Source: Serratia fonticola (GTDB taxonomy: Bacteria > Pseudomonadota > Gammaproteobacteria > Enterobacterales > Enterobacteriaceae). From it: a DNA stretch of 64,000 nt. The stretch is taken from the NCBI RefSeq assembly GCF_001006005.1, contig NZ_CP011254.1, positions 2,542,001 through 2,606,000 on the forward strand, in the 5' to 3' direction. The notes below the pieces were generated by a model, which worked only from the letters and a program-made list of their open reading frames with translations, did no database searches and was not told the DNA's origin. This document shows positions 7,793 through 15,764 of the stretch, in pieces (position 1 is the stretch's first letter; every line of letters starts with the position of its first letter). A program made the translations under genes and the position numbers.

Positions 7793-8347
7793 TTAGGTGG
7801 AAGTGCGAGTGGCGAAGGCGATCAGGTTTTGCTCCGTTTTGGCATTCGCCAACTGCTGTCCCATCCAAGGGCTGAAGGCCCAGGGGGTTGCCGCTACCGC
7901 TGCGATCAACGCGGGTAAATCAACCCAGTGGAAGTCCATCACTTCATCTGCTCTGGCTGCAACGGCACCCGTAGCCAATGCCGCGTAAACCGGACAGATT
8001 TCGTTTTCCATAATGCCGGAGGCGTCGGTCTCGCAGTAGCGAAAGTCGGGGGCGACGGCGGTGATCTGTTCAACGCTCAGGCCCACTTCATACAGACAGC
8101 GTTGCTCGATGGCGTGTTCGGCGCTCTCTTGCCACTGCGGATGGCCACACACCGAGTTGGTCCAAACGCCGGGCCAGGCTTTTTTGCTCAGAGCTCGACG
8201 GGTGATCAGTAACTCGCCCTGCGGGTTGAAGATCCAGGAGGAGAAAGCCAGATGCAGGGGCGTTTGTCGCTGGTGGGCCGCATATTTTTCCATCACGCCG
8301 GTGGGTTGACCTTGTTCATCAAGTAAAACGACATGCTGCTGGGTCAT
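7793..8347 (-). CDS. idi: Isopentenyl-diphosphate Delta-isomerase, type I
   Basis: 184-aa cytosolic Nudix-fold enzyme interconverting isopentenyl and dimethylallyl diphosphate for isoprenoid synthesis. The catalytic cysteine lies in NSVCGHP (Cys67), and the metal/acid glutamates in GIMENEICP (Glu114, Glu116). The substrate-binding TRRALSKKAWPGVWTN segment precedes Cys67. Length and residue numbering agree with E. coli Idi. It is transcribed toward btsT but separated by ~200 bp, so it is probably its own unit. No isoprenoid genes adjoin. Confidence 0.95.
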   Translation of the reverse strand: MTQQHVVLLDEQGQPTGVMEKYAAHQRQTPLHLAFSSWIFNPQGELLITRRALSKKAWPGVWTNSVCGHPQWQESAEHAIEQRCLYEVGLSVEQITAVAPDFRYCETDASGIMENEICPVYAALATGAVAARADEVMDFHWVDLPALIAAVAATPWAFSPWMGQQLANAKTEQNLIAFATRTST

Positions 8348-8408
8348 GAAGATTCCAATTTAATCGCGATGTACAACTATTACTATAACACCCGTCTCTC
8401 AATGTGGG

Positions 8409-8428
8409 GGGCACATCATGCTGCGCCC
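8409..8428. repeat. Degenerate REP-like palindrome
   Basis: GGGCAC...GCGCCC, a decayed copy of the GGGCGC...GCGCCC family, between the rtcR stop and the idi start. Confidence 0.55.
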
Positions 8429-8437
8429 ATTTAGCCT

Positions 8438-10009
8438 CTATTTTCGGACCTCGTCCCAATTCAGACCAAAGCGCGCCAGGTATTTACGCAGCCGGTCGGC
8501 ATCATTGGGCTGCTTTTTCTGCTGGCGCGAGACGGCAAACAGTTGTCTACCCGCTTCGGAAAGTGACGTGGAAGATCGGCATACTTTAAGCACTGTCTCC
8601 AACTGGCTTTGCTCAAACAAATCGATATCGGCAAGCTCGACAGGTAATTGCACGCTGGTATTCCCCTGCCAATGGGATTTCAACCGAGCTATCTCTTCAT
8701 CGACTAACGGCTGGTTGATGCGCCCCTGTTCCGCCAACGTTGCCATGCGTGCGATGGAAGATCCCAGTTCGCGGAAGTTACCGCGCCAGACCGCCTGCGG
8801 GGAATGGGCAAAAGCCAGGTAACGCTGTCTGGCATCTTTGTCGAACCGGACCTGCGTCTGGTTGCTGCGGGCAAAGCGCTGTAACTCGTAATCGATGTTC
8901 GGCTCAATATCTTCGCGACGCTCAGCCAGGCCGGGCAGTGGGAAGGTCCACATATTGATACGGGCGTATAAATCCTCACGGAAACGGCCTTGGGCTATCC
9001 AGTCGCGCATATCACGGTGGGTACCGGCAATTAGTTGAAAGTCGCTGCTGGCTTCCTTATCTGCCCCAAAGGGGAAGAAGGTTTTTTCCTCGATGGCTTT
9101 CAGTAGCATTGCCTGCTCGTCTAGCCCCAGCTCGGCGATCTCATCAAGGAACAGCACGCCGCCGTCGGCTTCACGCAGTAGGCCAGCCCGTGCCTGCAAT
9201 GCTCCAGTGAATGCCCCTTTCACATGGCCGAACAGAGTCGACATGGCGTTATCGCCGCGCAGGGTGGCACAGTTCACCGCGACAAAACGGCCTTTCACCA
9301 GATGGCGCGAATGCCGGAGTTGGTAGATACGCTCGGCCAAAAAGGATTTCCCGGCTCCGGTGGGGCCGGTGAGTAACATGGGCGCATTGGAGCGCAGGGC
9401 CACACGTTCAATCTGGTCGATCAGCGTGTTAAAGGTGGCGTTGCGCGTTTCAATACCGGCTTTGAGGAACGACACCGAACGCTGTTGTTCATGCAGGAAA
9501 CGGCTGGTGAGGGCGGTATAGCGGCTGAGATCCAGATCGATCACCGAGTAGATCCCTTGAGGGGAAGGGCGATCGCTTTTGTCACCGGGGGCGGTTTGCA
9601 GCAATTGAGCAGGCAGGTAACGTGCCTCGGTCAGCAGGAACCAGCAGATCTGTACCACGTGGGTGCCAGTGGTGATATGCACCAGATAGTCTTCGTTCTC
9701 AGTATCAAACGGATAGCGGCTGGCGAAATCCAGAAAGGCGCTGTACACCTCTTCCAAATCCCAGGGATCCTTAAGTGCCACTTCCTGTAACACCACCTGA
9801 GTGGCGGGTGAAACCGCCACGATATCTTCCGCCACCTGCTGCGCCATGCCTTTATCGCGCGGTTGATGCAGCAGCTCCAGGCGATCGATCGGCAGCTCGG
9901 GTTGCTGGCACAGCCCCACCGTTGGCCGCCACTTGCTCCAGCGGTTTTCCCGTTTGCCACGTTTATCCAGCGTGGTGCCCAGCACTCCGATCACGACTCT
10001 GCGTTTCAT
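8438..10009 (-). CDS. rtcR: RtcR, sigma-54-dependent activator of the RNA-repair operon
   Basis: 523 aa. Residues 1-~180 form the RtcR N-terminal sensory domain (CARF-like, with HITTGTHVVQ), proposed to sense nucleic-acid ligands. An AAA+ sigma-54-interaction domain follows: Walker A GPTGAGKS at 215-222, the sigma-54 contact loop GAFTGA at 265-270, Walker B FLDEIAEL about 288-295. The C-terminus carries the helical DNA-binding part. The ATG has AAGGG upstream. It is divergent from rtcB, whose promoter has a textbook -24/-12 element, so it is expected to activate rtcB upon RNA damage or stress. Confidence 0.95.
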   Translation of the reverse strand: MKRRVVIGVLGTTLDKRGKRENRWSKWRPTVGLCQQPELPIDRLELLHQPRDKGMAQQVAEDIVAVSPATQVVLQEVALKDPWDLEEVYSAFLDFASRYPFDTENEDYLVHITTGTHVVQICWFLLTEARYLPAQLLQTAPGDKSDRPSPQGIYSVIDLDLSRYTALTSRFLHEQQRSVSFLKAGIETRNATFNTLIDQIERVALRSNAPMLLTGPTGAGKSFLAERIYQLRHSRHLVKGRFVAVNCATLRGDNAMSTLFGHVKGAFTGALQARAGLLREADGGVLFLDEIAELGLDEQAMLLKAIEEKTFFPFGADKEASSDFQLIAGTHRDMRDWIAQGRFREDLYARINMWTFPLPGLAERREDIEPNIDYELQRFARSNQTQVRFDKDARQRYLAFAHSPQAVWRGNFRELGSSIARMATLAEQGRINQPLVDEEIARLKSHWQGNTSVQLPVELADIDLFEQSQLETVLKVCRSSTSLSEAGRQLFAVSRQQKKQPNDADRLRKYLARFGLNWDEVRK

Positions 10010-10010
10010 A

Positions 10011-10046
10011 TTATCCCTTGCGATAAAATACTATCCTGCAAGATAA
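10011..10046. promoter_or_regulatory. Candidate RtcR upstream activating sequence: two tandem dyads
   Basis: TTATC-N6-GATAA (10011-10026) and CTATC-N6-GATAA (10031-10046) are spaced 20 bp centre to centre, i.e. two helical turns on one DNA face. They are 100-135 bp upstream of the rtcB -24/-12 promoter, the usual position for a bacterial enhancer-binding protein. The first dyad covers the rtcR ribosome-binding site, so autocontrol is possible. Confidence 0.55.
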
Positions 10047-10145
10047 AATAACGATTTGTTGGCATCATCGCCAGTAGTGGATAAAAAATTATTTATTTGT
10101 TTAATATCAATTAATTGAAATTTTAATGGGTGTTTTTATAAAAAT

Positions 10146-10161
10146 TGGCACGCCTTTCGCT
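10146..10161 (+). promoter_or_regulatory. Sigma-54 (-24/-12) promoter of rtcB
   Basis: TTGGCACGCCTTTCGCT holds GG at the -24 and GC at the -12 element with the invariant 10-bp spacing. It lies about 38 bp before the rtcB ATG. Confidence 0.85.
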
Positions 10162-10198
10162 ATATCTACCACGTCAATAGAAAAAGGATGACTAAAAA

Positions 10199-11434
10199 AT
10201 GACTTACACAAAAAACAATAACTATGAATTGATGGCACCGGTTAACAGCGCACCAATCAAAATGTGGACACAGGGCGTGCCCGTTGAGCCAGAAGCGCGT
10301 GAGCAGTTGCTGAATACGGCAAAAATGCCGTTTGTTTTTAAACACCTGGCGGTGATGCCGGATGTGCATTTGGGTAAAGGTTCCACCATTGGTAGCGTGA
10401 TCCCTACCCGTGGCGCGATTATCCCGGCGGCCGTAGGCGTGGATATTGGTTGCGGCATGATTGCGGTGCGTACTTCGCTGGTGGCCGCCGATCTGCCGGA
10501 TAGCCTGGCTGGGTTGCGTAGCGCCATCGAACAGGCGGTGCCGCATGGGCGTAGCTCAACCCGTTCGAAAAGAGATAAAGGAAGTTGGACCACTCCGCCG
10601 CAAACCGTCGATCGCCACTGGGCCGAGCTGGCTCCGCGCTTTAACCGCCTGATCGATAAATACCCGCGGTTGCGTAACACCAACAACTACCAGCATCTGG
10701 GAACGTTGGGAACGGGTAACCACTTTATCGAGGTCTGCCTGGATGAAACGCAGCAGGTGTGGGTGATGCTGCATAGCGGTTCCCGTGGCGTGGGGAATGC
10801 CATCGGTTCGCTGTTTATTGCTCTGGCGCAGCAGGATATGCAACAGCATATCGCTAACCTGCCGGATCGTAATCTGGCCTATTTCGAGGAAGGTAGCCAG
10901 CATTTTGACGATTACATGGAAGCCGTGGGTTGGGCGCAGGACTTTGCCCGTCATAACCGGGAAGTGATGATGGAGCACGTGCTGGCGGCGTTGTCGCGTA
11001 TCGTGACCAAACCGTTCACCACCCAGCAAGAGGCCGTGAACTGCCACCATAACTATGTGCAACGTGAGACGCACTTTGGTGAGCCGGTGTTGGTGACGCG
11101 TAAAGGGGCCGTGTCTGCGCAGAAAGGGCAGATGGGGATCATCCCCGGTTCGATGGGGGCGAAAAGCTTCATCGTGCGCGGATTGGGTAACGAAGAGAGC
11201 TTCTGCTCTTGCAGCCATGGAGCAGGCCGCACCATGAGCCGTACGGCGGCGAAAAAACGCTTCACCGTGGCCGACCAGATCCGGGCTACCGAACATGTGG
11301 AATGCCGTAAGGACAGCGAGGTGATCGATGAGATCCCAATGGCTTATAAAGATATCGATGCGGTGATGGCGGCACAGTCCTCACTGGTGGAAATCGTCCA
11401 TACCCTGCGGCAGGTGGTATGCGTAAAAGGATAA
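10199..11434 (+). CDS. rtcB: RNA-splicing ligase RtcB
   Basis: 411-aa Mn2+/GTP-dependent ligase joining 2',3'-cyclic phosphate or 3'-phosphate RNA ends to 5'-OH ends. Metal-binding motifs include PDVHLGKG (about 54-61), DIGCGM (82-87), GNHFIEV, HSGSRG and the guanylated histidine region CSHGAGRTMSR near residue 340. Length equals the E. coli-type enzyme. AAGGA precedes the ATG. It is driven by a sigma-54 promoter and RtcR. In E. coli the next gene is the cyclase rtcA; here it is a nucleotidyltransferase 1 bp downstream. Confidence 0.95.
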   Translation: MTYTKNNNYELMAPVNSAPIKMWTQGVPVEPEAREQLLNTAKMPFVFKHLAVMPDVHLGKGSTIGSVIPTRGAIIPAAVGVDIGCGMIAVRTSLVAADLPDSLAGLRSAIEQAVPHGRSSTRSKRDKGSWTTPPQTVDRHWAELAPRFNRLIDKYPRLRNTNNYQHLGTLGTGNHFIEVCLDETQQVWVMLHSGSRGVGNAIGSLFIALAQQDMQQHIANLPDRNLAYFEEGSQHFDDYMEAVGWAQDFARHNREVMMEHVLAALSRIVTKPFTTQQEAVNCHHNYVQRETHFGEPVLVTRKGAVSAQKGQMGIIPGSMGAKSFIVRGLGNEESFCSCSHGAGRTMSRTAAKKRFTVADQIRATEHVECRKDSEVIDEIPMAYKDIDAVMAAQSSLVEIVHTLRQVVCVKG

Positions 11435-11438
11435 CGTG

Positions 11439-12230
11439 ATGGAACAGCAATTAAACGGCGTGGACAGCGCCATGCGGGAAAGAGTCCGACAAGTGTTGGG
11501 TGAGGTAGAAAAACGTTATGACGTGCGGGTGCTTTATGCCTGCGAGTCTGGCAGCCGTGGTTGGGGCTTTGCCTCGCCAGACAGCGATTACGACGTGCGT
11601 TTTTTGTATGTTCACCCACCAGAATGGTATCTGCGGGTAGAAGCGCAGAGGGATGTGATAGAGCTGCCAATCGATCATGAGCTGGATGTCTGTGGCTGGG
11701 AATGGCGCAAGGCGCTCGGCTTGCTGAAGCGGGCTAACCCGACGCTGATCGAGTGGCTGGATTCACCCGTGGTGTATCAGGAAGCCCCTGAGAGCGTCGC
11801 GGCGTTGCGAGATGTGGTGCCGGAGTGGTTCTCCGCGCAGCGGGCGCGCTGGCACTATCTGTCGATGGCCAGGAAAAACTTCCGTGGTTATCTGCAGGGG
11901 GAGCAGGTAAGGCTGAAGAAATATTTCTATGTGCTGCGCCCTCTGCTGGCGGTGCGCTGGATAGAAGCTGGCAAGGGCGTGCCACCGATGCGTTTTGACC
12001 AACTGTTGACTGGCACGGTCGAGGATCCTCTGCTATTGGCGGAAATCCATGAATTACTGGCGGCCAAACGGCGCGCAGGTGAGGCAGAGTACGGCCCACG
12101 TAGGGAAAGGATCCACGCGTTTATCGCGCAGGAACTGACGGCGGATGCCCGGCAGGAAGCCTTGCCCGACAGCCAAGCCCGCAGCGACAGATCGCTGGAT
12201 GAACTGCTTTATCGCACGGTGATGGTGTAA
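11439..12230 (+). CDS. Polymerase-beta-superfamily nucleotidyltransferase linked to RtcB (RlaP-like)
   Basis: 263 aa from the ATG at 11439 (a GTG one codon earlier is equally spaced from AAGG). Residues 36-54 hold the nucleotidyltransferase signature ESGSRGWGF then SDYDVR, with Asp50 and Asp52 as the metal-binding pair. A third acidic residue sits in HELDVCGWEW. It begins immediately after rtcB, so the two are co-transcribed from the sigma-54 promoter. This protein type is known as an RNA-ligase-associated polymerase in RtcB operons and is presumed to add or restore nucleotides at damaged RNA ends; its actual substrate is unproven. It takes the place of rtcA. Confidence 0.82.
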   Translation: MEQQLNGVDSAMRERVRQVLGEVEKRYDVRVLYACESGSRGWGFASPDSDYDVRFLYVHPPEWYLRVEAQRDVIELPIDHELDVCGWEWRKALGLLKRANPTLIEWLDSPVVYQEAPESVAALRDVVPEWFSAQRARWHYLSMARKNFRGYLQGEQVRLKKYFYVLRPLLAVRWIEAGKGVPPMRFDQLLTGTVEDPLLLAEIHELLAAKRRAGEAEYGPRRERIHAFIAQELTADARQEALPDSQARSDRSLDELLYRTVMV

Positions 12231-12233
12231 TCA

Positions 12234-12259
12234 ACCGGGGAGAAGGAAGGCTCCCCGGT
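12234..12259 (+). terminator. Strong hairpin after the RNA-repair operon
   Basis: ACCGGGGAG, 8-base loop, CTCCCCGGT: a perfect 9-bp stem beginning 4 bp after the stop codon. No T-run follows, so it may protect the mRNA 3' end rather than terminate. Confidence 0.5.
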
Positions 12260-12303
12260 AACACTGAGGATATAAAAAAATGGTTAACTCATTGATTATA
12301 TAA

Positions 12304-12323
12304 GGGCGCAGTATACGGCGCCC
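12304..12323. repeat. REP-like palindrome (GGGCGC...GCGCCC family)
   Basis: GGGCGCAGTATACGGCGCCC followed by CTACGAG, in inverted orientation to the copy at 12381-12400. The pair forms a small BIME downstream of the RNA-repair operon. Confidence 0.8.
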
Positions 12324-12380
12324 CTACGAGTTGAGTTGGTTGGGATTTGTCAGGCTAGGTATTCCCCAGTCCGACCGTAG

Positions 12381-12400
12381 GGGCGCTGCATGCTGCGCCC
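12381..12400. repeat. REP-like palindrome adjoining the group II intron
   Basis: A palindrome of the same family followed by GTTTAAT, 7 bases before the intron 5' end. Class C introns insert just 3' of stem-loops, so this hairpin is the target-defining motif. Confidence 0.8.
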
Positions 12401-12407
12401 GTTTAAT

Positions 12408-14272
12408 GTGTGCCGGGCATGCTCAGCAGCTCGGGGGTGAAAGTCCCCTGTCCAGCCTGATGGTGGCGAAGGACTAGTGAAGCGCAAGGGCGTCGTCGTG
12501 AGGCGGGGTCTGAAGGAAGCGTGGAGCAAAACCATGACCTGACGAACAGAAATCAGATATGAGGCCTACCCGGCTGGCGGAGCAAGCGTTTGATTGCAAA
12601 GGCCATAACCATCAAGAGTCGGGGGGGTAGATCTGGCAGGTGTGTGGTGAAAGCGGCTGAGCTTACCCCGGGAGGCCTGTCCGGCGTTCTGCATTCAGAA
12701 CTGAGCGCACCGTAAGGTGCGCTGATCGGCGGACAGGAGTCAGCAGAGGGCATAGTAGGACAGGACTGTCCGAAGGCCCGAACGGTAATGAGTGACAAGT
12801 ATCAGCGGAGGTTCTGAACGGTCATGCAGCAGAAAACGCATCGCGGCCCTGAAGCAGAAAGACGGGGTGAAGCCCCGAACGTCGGCTCTCAGGGGGCTGA
12901 AACCGTACAGGCACCGACGACCAGAGAAAGTCCGTCGTCAGCAGAATGGCTGATGGAAGCCATCTGTGAACCCGTCAATCTCAAGCAAGCCCTGAAAAGA
13001 GTGAAAGCCAATAAAGGTGCGGCGGGAAGTGACGGCATGAGCGTAAGCGATCTGCCGGACTACCTGAAACGCCACTGGCCGGAACTGAAAGCGCAACTGC
13101 TGTCCGGCAGTTACTGCCCATCCCCTGTGAGAAGAGTGAGCATCCCGAAACCCGGGGGCGGCGAACGCCTGTTGGGTATCCCGACGGTAGTCGATCGCTT
13201 TATCCAGCAGGCGGTGATGCAGGAACTGCAACGGCAGTGGGATGCGTCGTTCAGCGATAACAGCTATGGGTTCCGGCCCGGACGCTCGGCCCATCAGGCA
13301 GTGAAACAGGCTCAGGACTATATCGGTTCTGGGTATCACTGGGTAGTCGATCTCGATCTGGAGAAGTTCTTTGATCGGGTAAATCACGACGTGCTGATGA
13401 GCCGGATAGCGAAACGGGTAACGGATAAACGGGCGCTGTCACTTATCCGCCGGTTCCTGAACGCAGGTGTGATGGAGGCCGGTCTGGTAAGGCCGGTGAC
13501 AGAAGGGACGCCGCAGGGCGGCCCACTGTCGCCGTTGTTATCGAATGTGCTACTGGACGACTTCGATAAGGAACTGGAGAAACGTGGCCTGAAGTTCGTG
13601 CGTTACGCAGATGACTGCAATATCTACGTGAAAAGCGAACGGGCAGGCCGCCGTGTGATGGAGGGGCTGACACATTGGCTGAGCCGAAAACTGAAACTGA
13701 AGGTGAACGCGAAGAAGAGCGCGGTAGCGCAGCCGGAAACGCGTAAGTTCCTGGGTTACAGCTTCAGAAGGGGCAGAAAGGTCAGGTGCGTGGTGTCGCC
13801 GGACGCAGTGAAACGGTTCAAAGTGCGGGTAAGGGAACTGACGGGGCGCAACACAGGGAGAAGTCTTGAGCAGCTAATCCAGCCATTAAAGCGGTATCTG
13901 ATGGGATGGAAAAGTTACTACGGGATGAACGAGTGGCCGTCGATAATGCGAGAGCTGAACGGATGGATAAGACGCAGGCTGCGAAGTGTACTCTGGAAAC
14001 AGTGGAAAACAGGCAGCAAGCGTTATAAAGAGCTGCGGCGGCGGGATGTAAGGAAAGACCTGGCGGCGCGGACGGTGGGAAGCAGCCATAAACAGTGGCG
14101 GATAAGTAATAGCCCGGCGCTGAGCATAGCCCTTCCCAACCAGCTGTTCATCAAACTGGGCCTGCCAGAACTGTAAGCAGGCGGCGATAAACATAACCGA
14201 ACCGCCGTATACGGACCCGTATGTACGGTGGTGTGGGAGGAGGCTGATCGTGAGGTCAGCCCCTATCCCGAT
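12408..14272 (+). mobile_element. Group II intron, bacterial class C, with encoded reverse transcriptase
   Basis: The 5' end reads GTGTGCCGGGCATG, the GUGYG start and domain I opening of group II introns, followed by GAAAGTCCC and the CGCAAGG-type domain I elements. After the ORF, domain V (about 14202-14237, ACCGCCGTATACG...TACGGTGGT) has the CGC catalytic triad characteristic of class C. Domain VI (GGCTGATCGTGAGGTCAGCC) ends in CCCTATCCCGAT. Total ~1865 nt; ends are accurate to a few bases. It sits directly 3' of a palindromic hairpin and 3 bp beyond the stop codon of the convergent HNH gene, so it disrupts no gene. Confidence 0.9.
12824..14176 (+). CDS. ltrA: Group II intron reverse transcriptase/maturase
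   Basis: 450 aa encoded in intron domain IV. RT blocks are visible in order: GSDGMSV (68-74), RPLGIP-like RLLGIPTVVDRFIQQA (116-130), SYGFRPGRSAHQA (147-159), VDLDLEKFFDRVNHD (175-189), GTPQGGPLSPLLSN (228-241) and the catalytic YADD (261-264). The maturase X domain follows, ending with a basic RRRLR---WKQWK segment. No HNH endonuclease domain is present, as expected of class C, which primes from other DNA ends. GGAGG lies 12 bp before the ATG. The frame is intact, so the intron may be active. Confidence 0.95.
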   Translation: MQQKTHRGPEAERRGEAPNVGSQGAETVQAPTTRESPSSAEWLMEAICEPVNLKQALKRVKANKGAAGSDGMSVSDLPDYLKRHWPELKAQLLSGSYCPSPVRRVSIPKPGGGERLLGIPTVVDRFIQQAVMQELQRQWDASFSDNSYGFRPGRSAHQAVKQAQDYIGSGYHWVVDLDLEKFFDRVNHDVLMSRIAKRVTDKRALSLIRRFLNAGVMEAGLVRPVTEGTPQGGPLSPLLSNVLLDDFDKELEKRGLKFVRYADDCNIYVKSERAGRRVMEGLTHWLSRKLKLKVNAKKSAVAQPETRKFLGYSFRRGRKVRCVVSPDAVKRFKVRVRELTGRNTGRSLEQLIQPLKRYLMGWKSYYGMNEWPSIMRELNGWIRRRLRSVLWKQWKTGSKRYKELRRRDVRKDLAARTVGSSHKQWRISNSPALSIALPNQLFIKLGLPEL

Positions 14273-14275
14273 TCT

Positions 14276-15040
14276 TCAGTTTTTAGCGATAAAAATGTTT
14301 TGCCGATGATAGGCCAACTGGCTGGCATCCGGAGGGAAATCGACCGGTTGCCTCAGCCTGCGACCTTCATATTTGGCGAAATTCTCTTCGCTGATGGCGC
14401 TTTTCAGTTGTTTAAGGCGCGGTGAAAGTACCAGCTCAAGGTGTTCATTAAAGGTGATTAACCCGCGATCGAACGCTTTATCGTGCAGGTTGGACAGACA
14501 TAAGCCGTTGTTGGGGTTGAGCCGATGTTCAACGGTATGCTTCCACGGGCGAATATGGCTGGCGACCAGCAGCATCGGTTCTTCCAGTTCGGTCAGGCAA
14601 CAGCGATTTTCATACGCATCCAGCACCCGTTTGCGGAACAGTTGCTGACCAACACGCGCATTGATGATGGTGGTTCTTTCTCTGCCACTGAAGTCTTCCA
14701 TGCCGCTGTCATGCAATGCCATAACTGGTGGTTCCAATTGTGTCATCGCCAATTGGCACTGCTGTTCAAAGGTTTCACTGTCGAAGTTCATTTCCTGCCA
14801 CAGCGCCTGATCGGCTTTGGAGGCTCCCGTCAGCCCACGCCGGCCAGAGTTAACGATAAACGGATCCAGACTGGCGATGTTCACCAGCTTCATTGCCAAT
14901 GCGGAAGGTGAGCGGCCGATTAACCCAGCATAGTGGATAATGTCAGGGTTTTTGGCGTGCAACTTACCAAAAGGGATTTGGCTGTATAGCGTAAAAGCTA
15001 CCAGCAACTGTTCCCGTGTCCAGAGATTGACGGCAGCCAT
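14276..15040 (-). CDS. HNH endonuclease domain protein (putative restriction-type nuclease)
   Basis: 254 aa from the ATG at 15040 (GAGG 8 bp upstream). An in-frame ATG at 15100 lacks a comparable RBS. The C-terminal third has an HNH_2-type core: RKRVLDAYENRCCLTEL, LLVASHIRPWKH, NPNNGLCLSNLHDKAFDRGLITF, the His/Asn/His pattern of a beta-beta-alpha metal nuclease. The N-terminal ~120 residues are helical and probably bind DNA. No methyltransferase gene adjoins, so a modification-dependent or solitary nuclease is more likely than a classical restriction-modification pair. Its stop codon lies 3 bp from the group II intron. Confidence 0.8.
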   Translation of the reverse strand: MAAVNLWTREQLLVAFTLYSQIPFGKLHAKNPDIIHYAGLIGRSPSALAMKLVNIASLDPFIVNSGRRGLTGASKADQALWQEMNFDSETFEQQCQLAMTQLEPPVMALHDSGMEDFSGRERTTIINARVGQQLFRKRVLDAYENRCCLTELEEPMLLVASHIRPWKHTVEHRLNPNNGLCLSNLHDKAFDRGLITFNEHLELVLSPRLKQLKSAISEENFAKYEGRRLRQPVDFPPDASQLAYHRQNIFIAKN

Positions 15041-15128
15041 CAGGGCCTCGTTGTGGCATAACTTAATTGCGTTAGTTGAACCACTTACTATGCCAGGCAC
15101 ATCGGTTATTGCCTACCCTCATCGATAA

Positions 15129-15146
15129 TATGCAGCGCCCCTAGGT
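15129..15146. repeat. Half REP-like element
   Basis: TATGCAGCGCCCCTAGG is the right half of the GGGCGC...GCGCCCCTACG repeat, without its left arm, upstream of the HNH gene. Confidence 0.45.
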
Positions 15147-15202
15147 GGCGAGCCGATGAATAAATGTCTGTAGTCTCGGGAGTCTGCGGATTTTTCCAGG
15201 GA

Positions 15203-15472
15203 TTAACGGCGTCCGGGATGACCTTTCCCATGATCCTTCCCATACCCATGTTTATCACCGCCTTTGTGATCACCTCTGTTACCATGCTCCTTACGGGGGG
15301 GCACTTTATGACCCTTATCGTCGTCACCATCACTTAGCAGTGCCAATGCGACCAGTGCACCTAGCCCGATCACCACACCGGTGATCGCGACCTCATCGTT
15401 GGTCATATTGGCACAGCCAACCGTCGACAAACACAGCAAACCAATCAGCGGATTTCTCAAAGACTTAACCAT
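15203..15472 (-). CDS. Small lipoprotein with Gly/His/Lys/Asp-rich tail
   Basis: 89 aa from the ATG at 15472 (AGGA 9 bp upstream); the ATG two codons earlier is too close to the RBS. A lipoprotein signal runs MVKSLRNPLIGLLCLSTVGC, with the candidate lipidated Cys at position 20. A second hydrophobic segment follows (VVIGLGALVALALL). The last ~38 residues contain six histidines and repeated HKGG/KDHGK units, a composition suggesting metal or polyanion binding. It is not recognised as a named family. The assignment as a lipoprotein is a sequence-pattern inference. Confidence 0.6.
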   Translation of the reverse strand: MVKSLRNPLIGLLCLSTVGCANMTNDEVAITGVVIGLGALVALALLSDGDDDKGHKVPPRKEHGNRGDHKGGDKHGYGKDHGKGHPGRR

Positions 15473-15764
15473 GATCATTGATCCTTTTACGGTCAGTTAG
15501 CTTTCCATTCAAACTACCGATACCGTAGGACATCGCTATCGCTGGCTCAAGATAAGCTCAGGTAAATTAAGTGATAAGCTTCGTCAAGGAGCTTGACGTG
15601 GATTGACATTAGCGGGAGAGAAGCGGGAGCCAAAGGGTAAAAAGCCTGGTTGAGACTATTCTTCCCCCACCCCAGCGCTGTGGCGTTCAAACGCAAGCGT
15701 AAACTGTCGCACGTTCGATTCCCTCTCCTTGGGGAGAGGGTTAGGGTGAGGGAGAATAACGCGA
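15473..15764. repeat. Intergenic stretch with a CCCTCTCC...GGTGAGGG palindromic repeat
   Basis: Positions 15720-15752 read CCCTCTCCTTGGGGAGAGG followed by TTAGGGTGAGGG, the single-unit form of the composite repeats at 1769 and 44020. It lies just past the yncE stop (15765) and can act as its terminator. The rest of the gap shows nothing recognisable. Confidence 0.65.

Noticed and set aside
10556..11296. 246-codon frame opposite rtcB
   Set aside because: Lies wholly within a strongly conserved gene and has no family features.
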